A stretch of 64,000 nt of DNA from Zobellia uliginosa (GCF_018860745.1 NZ_JAHKPY010000012.1:756096-820095), one strand, 5' to 3'. Positions 26,111 through 34,860 are shown, counted from the stretch's first letter. Notes: generated by a model from the letters alone, not told the origin. Translations and numbers: made by a program.

Positions 26111-26579
26111 AGCTTAATAGAATTTCTTTTTGTAATCCGTTTCTGTTACCAATGAACGGCACATTGTAGGATACTTTAGGAAATTCACGTAAGCGGTACA
26201 TTTTACTCGTTGAAGTGTAAAAAATTAAAAATCAAACACTTACTAAAAAAAAGAGGCCTTTTTATAACGGATAAACCGTTCACTATACCGAAGTTTTGAC
26301 ACTTTATCGGGGAAAGAAATTAGTTGGACGGTAGGTCTATTTTGACAATATCGGTTAAACCCCAATTATTGAGGACGAAAAACACTTTTTACCAAAAATG
26401 AGGAAGTATGAAGTTGTAGGAAGGAAATCTAGTTGATGTGATGAAACTATTAGTTAAGTATATTATTAAGTACTAGAGAAAACAAAACACTATATACCAC
26501 AAAGAATGCGATTGCCATCTACATCACTGTAGCGACAATCGCATTATACTTAAAATTATCTCCTATTCCTTATATATGG
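26111..26579. other. Intergenic region between CAP lipoprotein and rimK genes
   Basis: About 469 bp. It holds the minus-strand upstream region of the CAP gene and, at its left-strand end, the terminator of the polyamine operon (26505-26545). Several short weak repeats occur (for example ACGG-ATAA-ACCGT) but no gene, tRNA or convincing structured RNA. Confidence 0.4.
26505..26545 (-). terminator. Terminator of the speA-rimK operon
   Basis: Outer arms AATGCGATTG (26505-26514) and CAATCGCATT (26536-26545) pair perfectly, with an inner CTACA/TGTAG stem (26519-26532), giving one long hairpin. It lies 35 nt past the rimK stop codon on the minus strand. Confidence 0.75.
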
Positions 26580-27974
26580 TTACATACTAAACCTCAACTT
26601 TTTTTCTATAGCCATAATCATTTCATTGGCAATATCTTTACCTGTAGCATTTTCAATTCCCTCAAGACCTGGTGAAGAGTTTACTTCTAACAATAACGGC
26701 CCTTTGTTTGAGCGAATAATATCTACACCAGCTACGGCAAGGTTCAATACCTTAGCAGCTTTCTGTGCCAGTTTGCGCTCTTCCGAGGTGATTTTAATTA
26801 TAGAGGCCTTACCACCTTGGTGAATGTTGGCTCTAAACTCACCTTTCTCGGCTTGGCGTTGCATTGACGCCACTACTTTACCGTTCACTACAAAACAACG
26901 AATATCTTGCCCATTGGCTTCCTTAATGAACTCTTGTACCAAAATGTTGGTGTTCACACTTTTGAAAGCATTTATTACACTCTCGGCCGCTTTGTTCGTC
27001 TCAGCAAGCACAACACCTTTTCCCTGAGTACTTTCTAATAATTTTATAATCAACGGAGCACCATTAACCATTTTAATAAGGTCTTTGGTATCCATAGGAG
27101 ATTTTGCAAAACCTGTTATAGGAATATGAATATCATTCTTAGAAAACAATTGTGATGCAAAAAGCTTATCTCTAGATTGGGTAATGGCCTCCGCACTGTT
27201 TTGGCAATACACTCCCAAATTATCAAATTGTCTAATCAACGCACAACCATAAAAAGTTACCGAGGGTTTTATCCTTGGAACAACCGCATCAAAAGCATTT
27301 AAAATATTACCTCCTCTATATCGTATTTCTGGGGAACGGGCATCTAACTTCATGTAGGCATGCTCTACATTAAGAAAAACAATCTCATGCCCGCGTGCTT
27401 CCGCCGCTTCTACAATCCGTTTATTGCTATATAAGTTAGGGTTACTGGCCAATAATGCTATTTTAAGACCTGACTTTTCTTTAAAATAAGGCGCGTACAT
27501 CTTATTAATGGCAGCATCATCAAAATCTTGTATTTGATAATTTACCGCCGAGTTTACCATATACCGCTCATTAATAGCTTCTCTCCCCAAAAGCATACGG
27601 AATTCCATTGTGTCCCGATTTGCCAGGGTAAGCTCTACATCAAAAGTATCTTCTCCCATAGTAACAGGCGTGCGTACTACCAAACGCTCTTCAGATATAC
27701 CGGAAGAACTTTTCACCATTCTACGGTCTACCAATCTGGCTTGGCAGGGTATGGCAATACTTCGGTTTTCTTGCAAAGGGCTTACCTCGAATTTTACCCA
27801 TTCTTGGGTGCCCTTCATGATAATTTTAATATTAGTGGCTTGTATGGATGATGTTTTAGCCCCTGAGTCCACCCTCGCTTTTATAGCGGGAATACCCAAG
27901 TTCTCAAATACACACCATTCCTCACTACCTATAATTTTTAAATCTGTCAAACTATACTTTTTTTCTAAGTTCAA
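26580..27974 (-). CDS. rimK: RimB-RimK fusion: peptidase-like domain plus ATP-grasp glutamate ligase
   Basis: The 464-residue protein joins two modules. Residues about 8-150 match the RimB-like family (often called ATP-dependent zinc protease), with [10 protein letters not shown]; Asp36-Ser37-Gly38 is the retropepsin-type D-[ST]-G signature. Residues about 168-464 are an ATP-grasp ligase of the RimK family, with [28 protein letters not shown], and the metal-binding L-L-E-V-N-S-S-P-G. RimK adds glutamates to ribosomal protein S6, and RimB is thought to process such tails. Fusion places writer and eraser on one chain. The gene is last in the polyamine operon and overlaps the upstream gene by 23 nt. 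Confidence 0.88.
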   Translation of the reverse strand: MNLEKKYSLTDLKIIGSEEWCVFENLGIPAIKARVDSGAKTSSIQATNIKIIMKGTQEWVKFEVSPLQENRSIAIPCQARLVDRRMVKSSSGISEERLVVRTPVTMGEDTFDVELTLANRDTMEFRMLLGREAINERYMVNSAVNYQIQDFDDAAINKMYAPYFKEKSGLKIALLASNPNLYSNKRIVEAAEARGHEIVFLNVEHAYMKLDARSPEIRYRGGNILNAFDAVVPRIKPSVTFYGCALIRQFDNLGVYCQNSAEAITQSRDKLFASQLFSKNDIHIPITGFAKSPMDTKDLIKMVNGAPLIIKLLESTQGKGVVLAETNKAAESVINAFKSVNTNILVQEFIKEANGQDIRCFVVNGKVVASMQRQAEKGEFRANIHQGGKASIIKITSEERKLAQKAAKVLNLAVAGVDIIRSNKGPLLLEVNSSPGLEGIENATGKDIANEMIMAIEKKLRFSM

Positions 27975-29481
27975 AAATATCTTTTCTTCTATCTTTTAAG
28001 TTACGCACCGCCCCAAATTGATTGAGTTCGCGTAACAAATCGATATCTACATCGGCAATCAATATCATTTCTGTATTGGGTGTGGCCTCTGCTTTTATTC
28101 CGTTTGTAGGGAACGAAAAATCGCAAGGAGTAAATACCATGGATTGAGCAAACTGAATGTCCATATTCTGAACATTTGGCAAGTTGCCTACACTACCTGC
28201 AATAGCCACGTAGCATTCATTTTCTATTGCTCTTGCCTGCGCGCAATGTCGTACTCTTGAGTACCCGTTTTGCGTATCGGTCAAAAAAGGAACAAATAAT
28301 ATGTCCATTCCTTCATCTGCCAATAAACGGCTTAACTCTGGAAATTCCGAATCGTAACAGATTAAAATTCCGATTTTACCACAATCCGTATCAAAAGCCT
28401 TTAATTGATTACCGCCTTGCATACCCCAAACTTTAGCTTCGTCCGGTGTAACATGCAGCTTTTCGTAACGCTCCATACTACCATCTCTTCTACACAAATA
28501 ACCAACGTTGTACAGACGTCCATCAATCATTTCGGGCATACTCCCCGTAATGATATTGATATTGTACGAAATAGAAAATTCCGAAAATTTCTGTACAATA
28601 GCATCCGTATGTTTAGCTAACTCACGAATAGCATCTGGCGTAGACAAATGATTATCCTTTGCCATTAAAGGCGCATTAAAAAACTCTGGAAACAAAGCAA
28701 AATCCGACCGATATCCGGATACGGCATCAATAAAATATTCTGCCTGTTGTAACAGCTCTTCCAAGTCTCTGTAAGGCCGCATTTGCCACTGAATAAGACC
28801 TAAACGAATAACGGTTTTCTTCGCCGATGCTTTTTTTGAGGGTTTCTGATAATAGATATTATCCCATTCCATTAAAATAGCAAAGTCACTTGAGGCTTTA
28901 TCACCTTCCAAATATCCTTTCATAACCTTCGCAGGGTGAAAATCATTGCTAATCTGAAAGTTCAATACAGGATCGGCAATTTCTTTTCTACGCACTTTGG
29001 CTATATACTCTTTGGGAGTAAGCTCATCCATATATTTATGGAAATTTGGCATTCTACCACCAAATGCGATACTCTTAAGATTCAGTTTTTCACACAATTC
29101 CTTTCGGTAATCGTACAAACGCCTTCCTAACCTAAGACCACGGAACTGGGGCTTTATAAAAACCTCAACACCATAAAGCACATCTCCTTCATCATTATGC
29201 GTGGAAAAAGAATAGTTACCTGTGATCTGCTCATAGGTATGCTCATCATCAAAACTATCATAGTCTACGATAATGGACAGGGCCACACCGGCCAACTGTC
29301 CATTAATCTTAATAACCACTTGGCCTTCCGGAAATTTATCGATTAGCGATTTAATATGCTCTTCTTTCCAGTATGATCCGGGCATATTGGTATATGCGGA
29401 TATCATGGCGCTTTTAAGCTCTTGATAATCATCAAGGTCCAAAAACTTTAACTCTATATTTTCTATTTCTTCTATTTTCAT
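27952..29481 (-). CDS. GNAT acetyltransferase-nitrilase fusion
   Basis: From the ATG at 29481 (chosen over one six codons earlier because the conserved part begins there), residues about 10-210 form a GNAT domain, with [17 protein letters not shown] giving the acetyl-CoA loop. Residues about 225-500 are a carbon-nitrogen hydrolase with the triad Glu (F-P-E-F-F-N-A-P), Lys (Y-E-K-L-H-V-T-P) and Cys (I-C-Y-D-S-E-F-P-E). The nitrilase part resembles amidases of the NCPAH/omega-amidase group. Position in a polyamine operon suggests an acylated polyamine or a related amide as substrate; this is inference. It overlaps rimK by 23 nt. Confidence 0.85.
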   Translation of the reverse strand: MKIEEIENIELKFLDLDDYQELKSAMISAYTNMPGSYWKEEHIKSLIDKFPEGQVVIKINGQLAGVALSIIVDYDSFDDEHTYEQITGNYSFSTHNDEGDVLYGVEVFIKPQFRGLRLGRRLYDYRKELCEKLNLKSIAFGGRMPNFHKYMDELTPKEYIAKVRRKEIADPVLNFQISNDFHPAKVMKGYLEGDKASSDFAILMEWDNIYYQKPSKKASAKKTVIRLGLIQWQMRPYRDLEELLQQAEYFIDAVSGYRSDFALFPEFFNAPLMAKDNHLSTPDAIRELAKHTDAIVQKFSEFSISYNINIITGSMPEMIDGRLYNVGYLCRRDGSMERYEKLHVTPDEAKVWGMQGGNQLKAFDTDCGKIGILICYDSEFPELSRLLADEGMDILFVPFLTDTQNGYSRVRHCAQARAIENECYVAIAGSVGNLPNVQNMDIQFAQSMVFTPCDFSFPTNGIKAEATPNTEMILIADVDIDLLRELNQFGAVRNLKDRRKDIFELRKKV

Positions 29482-29595
29482 TGAATGGACATTAAACAAT
29501 TAGTATCTCTATCAACAAAACCTTGGAATAGAACAAGGGGTTTCTTAGCCTGAATACCAAGCATAGAAAGGTTCATTACAAACCTGATAACAATA

Positions 29596-29925
29596 TTATT
29601 CATCGTCATCTTGAGCCATATCTTCTGGGTCTGGCTCGCCCACTGCTTCTGGATCATCATCTTCAAAATCTTCATAATCATCCTCATCATAATTTTCCAT
29701 GGTATATTCCAGCTTCGCACTGATCTTTACCAAATATTTGGTGTCTTCGGTCAATACTTCAACAGCTTCTATACGCTCGCCATTGGCATTTTTGAATGAA
29801 ATTATATTTCGGTCGTCATAACCATCTGGATAAGCCGCTACCAAAAGTTTTAATACTTCTGGCGTCAACTTCTTAAAGTCTACTATTACGCGCTTTAAAT
29901 TTGATGTGTCTCGTTTACTGCTCAT
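29596..29925 (-). CDS. Small acidic protein of unknown function
   Basis: The 109-residue protein has a basic N-terminal half (S-K-R-D-T-S-N-L-K-R-V-I-V-D-F-K-K-L-T-P-E-V) with a helix-strand pattern, and an extremely acidic tail (residues about 78-109, with D/E at most positions). I do not recognise a family. It lies between the deoxyhypusine-synthase-like gene (4-nt overlap) and the GNAT-nitrilase gene in the same operon. The acidic tail could bind cationic polyamines or a basic protein; this is speculation from composition. Confidence 0.7.
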   Translation of the reverse strand: MSSKRDTSNLKRVIVDFKKLTPEVLKLLVAAYPDGYDDRNIISFKNANGERIEAVEVLTEDTKYLVKISAKLEYTMENYDEDDYEDFEDDDPEAVGEPDPEDMAQDDDE

Positions 29926-30905
29926 AAGTCTAGAAGATATGCAAATATTAATGGTGCAACAATGGTTGCATCGCTTTCAATTATAAATTTAGGGGTATCA
30001 ATATCCAATTTGCCCCAAGTAATCTTTTCATTGGGTACCGCACCTGAGTACGACCCATAACTAGTAGTTGAATCACTAATCTGGCAGAAATAGCTCCAAA
30101 ATGGCGTATCTGTTCTTTCCATATCTTGATACAGCATAGGCACTACACAAATAGGAAAATCTCCTGCTATACCACCTCCAATTTGGAAAAAACCGATTCC
30201 GTTTTTAGAATTATCAGTATACCAATCTGCTAAAAAGGTCATATACTCAATACCAGATTTAATGGTGCTAGCTTTCAATTCGCCTTTTAACACGTATGAA
30301 GCAAAAATATTACCCATAGTACTGTCTTCCCAACCCGGGCAAACAATTGGCAGATTTTTTTCCGCGGCAGCGTACATCCAAGAATCTTTTAAATCAATTT
30401 CATAATGCTCTTCAAGAACACCGGAAAGTAACATTTTGTACATATACTCATGCGGTAAGTAACGCTCACCTTTTGCCTCGGCATCTTTCCAGATTTTAAC
30501 TATATGCTCTTGTAACCTTCTAAAAGCTTCCTCTTCGGGAATACAAGTATCCGTTACACGGTTAAGTCCTTTTTCAAGCAAAGCCCACTCATCCTTAGGA
30601 GTTAAATCACGGTAGTTAGGTACACGTTTGTAATGTGAATGTGCTACCAAATTCATGATATCTTCCTCAAGGTTGGCACCAGTACATGATATAATCTGTA
30701 CCTTGTCTTGGCGAATCATTTCGGCAAAAATCTTACCTAATTCAGCCGTACTCATAGCACCTGCCAATGAAACAAGCATTTTAGAACCTTTGTTCAATTG
30801 TGCTTCGTATCCTTTTGCGGCATCTACTAAAGCGGCGGCATTAAAGTGTAAATAGTATTTTTCAATAAATTCGGAAATCGCTCCCTTAGTCTTCATCATC
30901 TTCAA
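29922..30905 (-). CDS. Deoxyhypusine synthase-like protein, probable homospermidine synthase
   Basis: A 327-residue protein with the deoxyhypusine-synthase fold: I-S-C-T-G-A-N-L-E-E-D (NAD-binding), L-P-I-V-C-P-G-W-E-D-S-T-M-G, G-F-F-Q-I-G-G-G-I-A-G-D-F-P-I, S-Y-S-G-A-V-P-N-E-K-I-T-W-G-K with the key catalytic lysine (Lys299). Bacteria lack the eIF5A substrate. Some bacterial homologues are reported to make homospermidine from putrescine, and homospermidine is the main polyamine of many Flavobacteriaceae. It follows agmatinase, which makes putrescine, so this role fits. The gene overlaps the agmatinase gene by 20 nt; a downstream ATG at 30896 is also possible. Confidence 0.82.
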   Translation of the reverse strand: MKMMKTKGAISEFIEKYYLHFNAAALVDAAKGYEAQLNKGSKMLVSLAGAMSTAELGKIFAEMIRQDKVQIISCTGANLEEDIMNLVAHSHYKRVPNYRDLTPKDEWALLEKGLNRVTDTCIPEEEAFRRLQEHIVKIWKDAEAKGERYLPHEYMYKMLLSGVLEEHYEIDLKDSWMYAAAEKNLPIVCPGWEDSTMGNIFASYVLKGELKASTIKSGIEYMTFLADWYTDNSKNGIGFFQIGGGIAGDFPICVVPMLYQDMERTDTPFWSYFCQISDSTTSYGSYSGAVPNEKITWGKLDIDTPKFIIESDATIVAPLIFAYLLDL

Positions 30906-31827
30906 ATTTTAATCCGTTAGTATTTACCTTACTATCCACATCATAGGTATTGTCATACTCGTCATCTGCTGCCTCACCCATAAATTTATAGCTCAACATT
31001 TTATAATACAATTTAGCCGCAAGAAAATCCGATGATTTCTCTGATGGATTTGGGCACAGCTCAACAATATCAAAACCTACTACGTTCTTCTCTTCAAAGA
31101 CCTGTTTTAAAAACTCTAAGGTCTCATACCAAAACAAACCACCTGGTTCTGGAGTTCCAGTAGAAGGCATAATGGACGGGTCAAAAGCATCAAGGTCAAA
31201 CGTAATCAAAACGTTATCCGTCATGGCTTCCATAACTTTATCCATCCAATACTCATCTTGCGCCATATCATGGGCAAAGAATGTTTTTTCTTCGTCCATG
31301 AACGATTTCTCTATAGCATCCATAGAACGAATACCCACTTGAATCAAGTTTGTAGTCTGGCTTGCTTCATGAACCGCACAGGCATGATTGTATTTGCTGC
31401 CTTCATACGACTCCCGTAAATCTGCATGCGCATCGATTTGTAATACCGTTAGATTATCAAAACACTCATTAAAAGCACGAATAGTACCAATTGAAATAGA
31501 ATGCTCACCCCCAAATAAGGTTACGAACTTGTTTCGTTTTATGTACTTTTTTGTTCGCTTGTGAACGGCATCTACCACTGCTTCGGGCGAACTATTTTCG
31601 GTAATCGCTTCAGCCAAATGAATGCCTTGCTCATAAACCTCGGTATTGGTCTCTATATCATAAAGCTCCATATTCTCAGAAGCTTCCAAAAATGCTTGAG
31701 GGCCTTTATCGGCTCCTTTTCCCCAAGTACTTGTTCCATCGTAGGGCACAGGTATCAATATAACCTTTGCCGTTTCTAACTGTGCGAATTTATCGGGAAT
31801 ACCCGCGTAATTCTTTGTTGTGCTCAT
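30886..31827 (-). CDS. speB: Agmatinase (ureohydrolase family)
   Basis: The 313-residue protein is a ureohydrolase with intact binuclear manganese motifs: G-G-E-H-S, I-D-A-H-A-D-L-R and F-D-L-D-A-F-D-P, plus M-P-S-T-G-T-P-E-P-G-G. Agmatinase splits agmatine to putrescine and urea. Its place directly after an arginine decarboxylase (15-nt gap) supports this over arginase. No agmatine deiminase or carbamoylputrescine amidase pair is seen, so the urea-releasing route is used. No urease is in the window. Confidence 0.9.
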   Translation of the reverse strand: MSTTKNYAGIPDKFAQLETAKVILIPVPYDGTSTWGKGADKGPQAFLEASENMELYDIETNTEVYEQGIHLAEAITENSSPEAVVDAVHKRTKKYIKRNKFVTLFGGEHSISIGTIRAFNECFDNLTVLQIDAHADLRESYEGSKYNHACAVHEASQTTNLIQVGIRSMDAIEKSFMDEEKTFFAHDMAQDEYWMDKVMEAMTDNVLITFDLDAFDPSIMPSTGTPEPGGLFWYETLEFLKQVFEEKNVVGFDIVELCPNPSEKSSDFLAAKLYYKMLSYKFMGEAADDEYDNTYDVDSKVNTNGLKFEDDED

Positions 31828-31842
31828 CTTAATTTGTGAAGT

Positions 31843-33300
31843 TTATACGTTTGATGTAATCTTATTATTAATACTAGTATCGCTGGTTTTTTTTACAGAT
31901 TTCTCGGTCTCGTACCCCAGAATACTAAGCAAATCTTCCGCTTTTTGTTGCGGACTGAAAAGTTCATAGGTAAGATTGCCATCAGCATCTTTATCTATGA
32001 GTACATGCTTAGGCTGTGGTATTAAACAATGCTGTAGACCACCATAACCGCCAATGGTTTCTTGGTAGGCACCTGTGTTGAAAAAACCTATGTATAATGG
32101 TTTATCCCGCTTATATTTAGGCAGGTATATGGCGTTCATGTTCTGCTCACTGTTATAGTAGTCATCGCTATCACAAGTCAACCCGCCTAAAAGAACACGC
32201 TCATATTCATCGTTCCAACGGTTAATTGGTAACATGATAAAACGTTTGTTAATAGCCCAAGTATCCGGCAAAGTGGTAATGAAAGATGAATCTATCATAT
32301 TCCATTTTTCACGGTCGTTCTGTTGCTTCTGATAAAGAATTTCGTAAATAGCTCCGCCACTCTCCCCTACGGTAAAGCTTCCAAATTCAGTAAAAATATG
32401 AGGCACGGGTACATCTGCCTCTTGGCAGGTAATATTGATCTGATTTAGAATCTCATCAATCATATATTGGTAATCGTACTCAAAAGCCAAGGAGTTTTTG
32501 ATTGGGAAACCTCCACCAATATTCAAACTATCTAAAGACGGGCAGATTTTTTTCAATCTAGTGTACACCTTTAAACATTTCACCAACTCGTTCCAGTAAT
32601 ACGCATTATCGCGAATACCGGTGTTAATGAAAAAGTGAAGCATTTTAAGCTCTACCTTGTCATTATCTTTAATCTGGTTTTCGTAAAAAGGTACAATATT
32701 CTTGTATCCAATGCCCAAACGAGAGGTATAAAACTCAAATTTTGGCTCTTCTTCCGAAGCTATTCGGATACCGATTTTAAACGTATCTTCTATTGCATCT
32801 GACAATAAATCGATTTCTTCATAATTATCGATAATCGGTATACAATTTTTGTGGCCGTTGTTAATGAGTCTAGCAATATTCTCAATATACTGCTCACGCT
32901 TAAAACCATTACAGATTACATAAGCGCTATCTTTTAGCTTGCCATCCTTTTTTAGTTGCTCAACTATATTAATATCAAACGCAGAAGACGTTTCTATATG
33001 AATGTCATTCTTAAGTGTTTCGTGCAAAATATGCTGAAAATGAGAACTTTTGGTACAATAGCAGTAGTGATACTTGCCTTTGTAATCGTTCTTCTCTATA
33101 GCATTAGCGAACCAATTCTTAGCCCTGGCAATATTCTCTGATATCTTAGGCAAATAGGTAAATTTTAACGGACTACCATATTTTTCTACCAACACCTTAA
33201 GTGGAATATCGTGAAATTTTAAATGCTCGTTCTCAAGCGTAAACTCTTCTTGAGGGAAAAAGTAAGTCTGATCGATTAGATCAATATATTTATTATTCAT
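31843..33300 (-). CDS. speA: Arginine decarboxylase, fold III (alanine-racemase-like)
   Basis: The 485-residue protein is a PLP-dependent decarboxylase of the Orn/DAP/Arg type 2 class. The cofactor lysine lies in Y-H-Y-C-Y-C-T-K-S-S-H-F; the phosphate-binding glycine stretch is L-N-I-G-G-G-F-P-I-K; G-L-T-C-D-S-D-D-Y and F-F-N-T-G-A-Y-Q-E form the substrate side near the C-terminus. This fits Bacteroidota biosynthetic arginine decarboxylases, shorter than the enterobacterial 630-residue enzyme. It makes agmatine, feeding the downstream agmatinase. It heads the operon and is preceded by a structured leader with a terminator-like hairpin. Confidence 0.85.
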   Translation of the reverse strand: MNNKYIDLIDQTYFFPQEEFTLENEHLKFHDIPLKVLVEKYGSPLKFTYLPKISENIARAKNWFANAIEKNDYKGKYHYCYCTKSSHFQHILHETLKNDIHIETSSAFDINIVEQLKKDGKLKDSAYVICNGFKREQYIENIARLINNGHKNCIPIIDNYEEIDLLSDAIEDTFKIGIRIASEEEPKFEFYTSRLGIGYKNIVPFYENQIKDNDKVELKMLHFFINTGIRDNAYYWNELVKCLKVYTRLKKICPSLDSLNIGGGFPIKNSLAFEYDYQYMIDEILNQINITCQEADVPVPHIFTEFGSFTVGESGGAIYEILYQKQQNDREKWNMIDSSFITTLPDTWAINKRFIMLPINRWNDEYERVLLGGLTCDSDDYYNSEQNMNAIYLPKYKRDKPLYIGFFNTGAYQETIGGYGGLQHCLIPQPKHVLIDKDADGNLTYELFSPQQKAEDLLSILGYETEKSVKKTSDTSINNKITSNV

Positions 33301-33412
33301 TGTGAATTCTTGTGAATGAAAATCGGTATATTTTTTTAACTACTGGGTACAGTAAAAGTTATGAAATTGTTACCGATGGTATCATATAAGAATTTGCTCC
33401 TGAGTAGTAGGA

Positions 33413-33445
33413 ATAAAAAAGTAATTGTGCTGGCTTTGCACAATT
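33413..33445 (-). terminator. Terminator-like hairpin in the speA leader
   Basis: On the minus strand AATTGTGC-AAAGCCA-GCACAATT has perfect 8-bp arms (33445-33438 and 33430-33423), then AC and six T residues (33420-33415). It has the form of an intrinsic terminator but lies about 115 nt upstream of the speA ATG, with no gene ending before it. It could be an attenuator or the end of a small RNA. Confidence 0.7.
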
Positions 33446-33457
33446 GTAGAAGAAAAA

Positions 33458-33540
33458 TCGGAAGTTAGCTTTAAAATTCGGCCGCCCATCTTATGGGTTG
33501 CTATGAGATTTGACTTCCTAATCTCCCATAGCCCGAACAT
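33458..33540 (-). ncRNA. Candidate structured leader RNA upstream of speA
   Basis: On the minus strand, GGG-CTATGGGAGATT pairs with AATCTCATAG-C-aa-CCC (plus coordinates 33520-33534 and 33495-33510) as an 11-bp stem with a 2-nt bulge. Its 9-nt loop contains GGAAGT, which can pair with ACTTCC (plus 33460-33465) downstream to form a pseudoknot. A second hairpin, CCCAT-AAG-ATGGG (33485-33497), follows an AGCAACC, and GCTAACTTCC comes later. The order of hairpin, AGCAACC, hairpin and GCTAA-TTCC recalls the SAM-I riboswitch clan, but the kink-turn and a clear P1 stem are missing. The terminator-like hairpin follows. The class is unknown. Confidence 0.5.
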
Positions 33541-33753
33541 AGAAACACATTGCATGTTGTTCAGCTAAAAGCTTAAAAATGCCTTCAGTTTTACTTCGCC
33601 AAAGACAGGACAAATGAAAACAAAAAAAATGTAAAAACAAGCGTTTTCGAATAAATTACGACAAAAGACCAAAAAAAGATTTTTCAAATAAAAAAACAAC
33701 TCAAAATATATTGTAATTATCTTATTTTTAATACTTTAAATTAAAATTTTAAA

Positions 33754-34485
33754 ATGAAAAATAATTGTAAAATCTGGGTTCAAAACACCATTTTAGGTCT
33801 AAGTTTATTCATATTCCAAGTGACGTTTGCTCAATTACCCTCAGGAACCTTCTTTTTTGAAGAACAGGTTAATCAGAAAATCATCACCCATGAACTTCAT
33901 ATTCTAGATAATTATCTCACCTATACTATGTATGAAAAAAATCCTGCTAAGTTTATTGTGTCTCGTGGCGGCTTTGCAAAAGTTGAAGAAAATCTTCTAG
34001 TTGTTCTCTTGGAATTCAATTCCAATTACCAAAATGATGAACTGAGAATGCTTAACATCCCCTTTCAACAGGAAGGACAGAACCTTGTTCTAGATATAAA
34101 ATCAAAACATATCTTCAAACCGAAGCCTTCCTTAACTCAATATTTAGACGGACAATGGTTGTTTGCTACCCGTGGGCCGGATGAAGGACAGGAGCGAAGA
34201 GGAGAGGAAAACCCCAGAAAGACATTAAAAATTTTAACCAACGGCCGTTTTCAATGGATCGCCTACCAAACAGAAACTATGAAATTTTCCGGTACAGGTG
34301 GTGGTTCGTTTACGTCTAAAGACGGTAAATACAAAGAGCGTATAGAATTTTTCTCCAAAGATGATTCACGGGTTGGAGCCGAGCTAACTTTTGATTATGA
34401 GCTAAAAGAAAACGATTGGCACCATACAGGGAATAATAGCAAAGGGAAACCCATGTATGAGATTTGGACCAAGAGAAAAGACTGA
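33754..34485 (+). CDS. Exported protein of unknown function
   Basis: A 243-residue protein with a signal peptide (cleavage near F-A-Q, residue 27). The mature part is beta-rich, with repeated short hydrophobic strands, then a C-terminal unit with D-G-Q-W-L-F-A-T-R-G, R-F-Q-W-I-A-Y-Q-T-E-T and F-S-G-T-G-G-G-S-F. That second unit looks like a lipocalin-like sheet found in many Bacteroidota secreted proteins. No catalytic motif was recognised. It is transcribed alone, divergent from the polyamine operon. Confidence 0.65.
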   Translation: MKNNCKIWVQNTILGLSLFIFQVTFAQLPSGTFFFEEQVNQKIITHELHILDNYLTYTMYEKNPAKFIVSRGGFAKVEENLLVVLLEFNSNYQNDELRMLNIPFQQEGQNLVLDIKSKHIFKPKPSLTQYLDGQWLFATRGPDEGQERRGEENPRKTLKILTNGRFQWIAYQTETMKFSGTGGGSFTSKDGKYKERIEFFSKDDSRVGAELTFDYELKENDWHHTGNNSKGKPMYEIWTKRKD

Positions 34486-34620
34486 AATTATTAAGGCCAA
34501 AATTGCTTAATAAAATGAGTTATCAACAATTTAACTGATAAAAACTTTATAATTGATTAAAAAATACACAATGTAAGCCTTTATGCGTCGTTATAATCGG
34601 ACAATCATAATAATGATGGT

Positions 34621-34728
34621 ATGAACCCCCTTACGAAAGAACAGATAGAAGAACTTAAAGAAAAGCTAGAAGAAAACAAAAAGAGGATTAACGAATTGGT
34701 TAAAAAATTCGACGTATATAAAATCTAG
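34621..34728 (+). CDS. Possible 35-residue helical small protein
   Basis: An ATG at 34621 opens a 35-codon frame rich in Glu and Lys, with leucine/isoleucine at heptad-like spacing (Q-I-E-E-L-K-E-K-L-E-E-N-K-K-R-I-N-E-L-V-K-K-F), so it would form an amphipathic or coiled-coil helix. No clear ribosome-binding site is seen, but this is normal here. It sits between the secreted-protein gene and tRNA-Arg. Coding status is uncertain; the skewed composition is the only evidence. Confidence 0.35.
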   Translation: MNPLTKEQIEELKEKLEENKKRINELVKKFDVYKI

Positions 34729-34745
34729 CGGTATCCTTTAAAAAG

Positions 34746-34817
34746 TGACCCCGGCAAGAATCGAACTTGCATCTAAAGTTTAGGAAACTTCTATTCTATC
34801 CATTGAACTACGGGGCC
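34746..34817 (-). tRNA. tRNA-Arg (anticodon CCT)
   Basis: The minus strand folds as a full cloverleaf. The acceptor stem is GGCCCCG/CGGGGTC with one G-U pair and discriminator A. The anticodon stem GAAGT/ACTTT encloses the loop TTCCTAA (anticodon CCT, reading AGG). The T-arm is G-C-A-A-G-TTCGATT-C-T-T-G-C. CCA is not encoded. Confidence 0.93.
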
Positions 34818-34860
34818 AATAAATCATGACGCAAAAATAAAGTTTTTTTATAAGTGCTGA

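Larger units (their letters stand above)
33301..33753. other. Intergenic region between divergent speA and secreted-protein genes
   Basis: About 453 bp. The left half holds the candidate leader RNA of speA (33413-33540, described separately). The right half is AT-rich and contains the promoter region of the gene at 33754, where TTG at 33710 and TACTTTAA at 33732 sit in a plausible -33/-7 arrangement. TGTGAAT occurs twice at 33301-33317 just upstream of speA. Confidence 0.45.

Noticed and set aside
27528..27999. Plus-strand frames of 107 and 129 codons opposite rimK
   Set aside because: Antisense to a conserved gene, no recognisable domain, no promoter or separate context.
29478..29720. 80-codon minus-strand frame rich in Met and Lys
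   Set aside because: It overlaps the acidic-tail protein in another frame and has low-complexity composition explained by the GAT/GAA codons there.
33458..33540. Firm assignment of the speA leader as a SAM-I riboswitch
   Set aside because: AGCAACC and GCTAA-TTCC and the loop pairing match in order, but the kink-turn, canonical spacing and P1 helix are missing, so only a candidate structured RNA is claimed.
34746..34817. tRNA-Arg as an integration site of a mobile island
   Set aside because: No integrase, direct repeat of the tRNA 3' end, or transfer genes were seen on either side.
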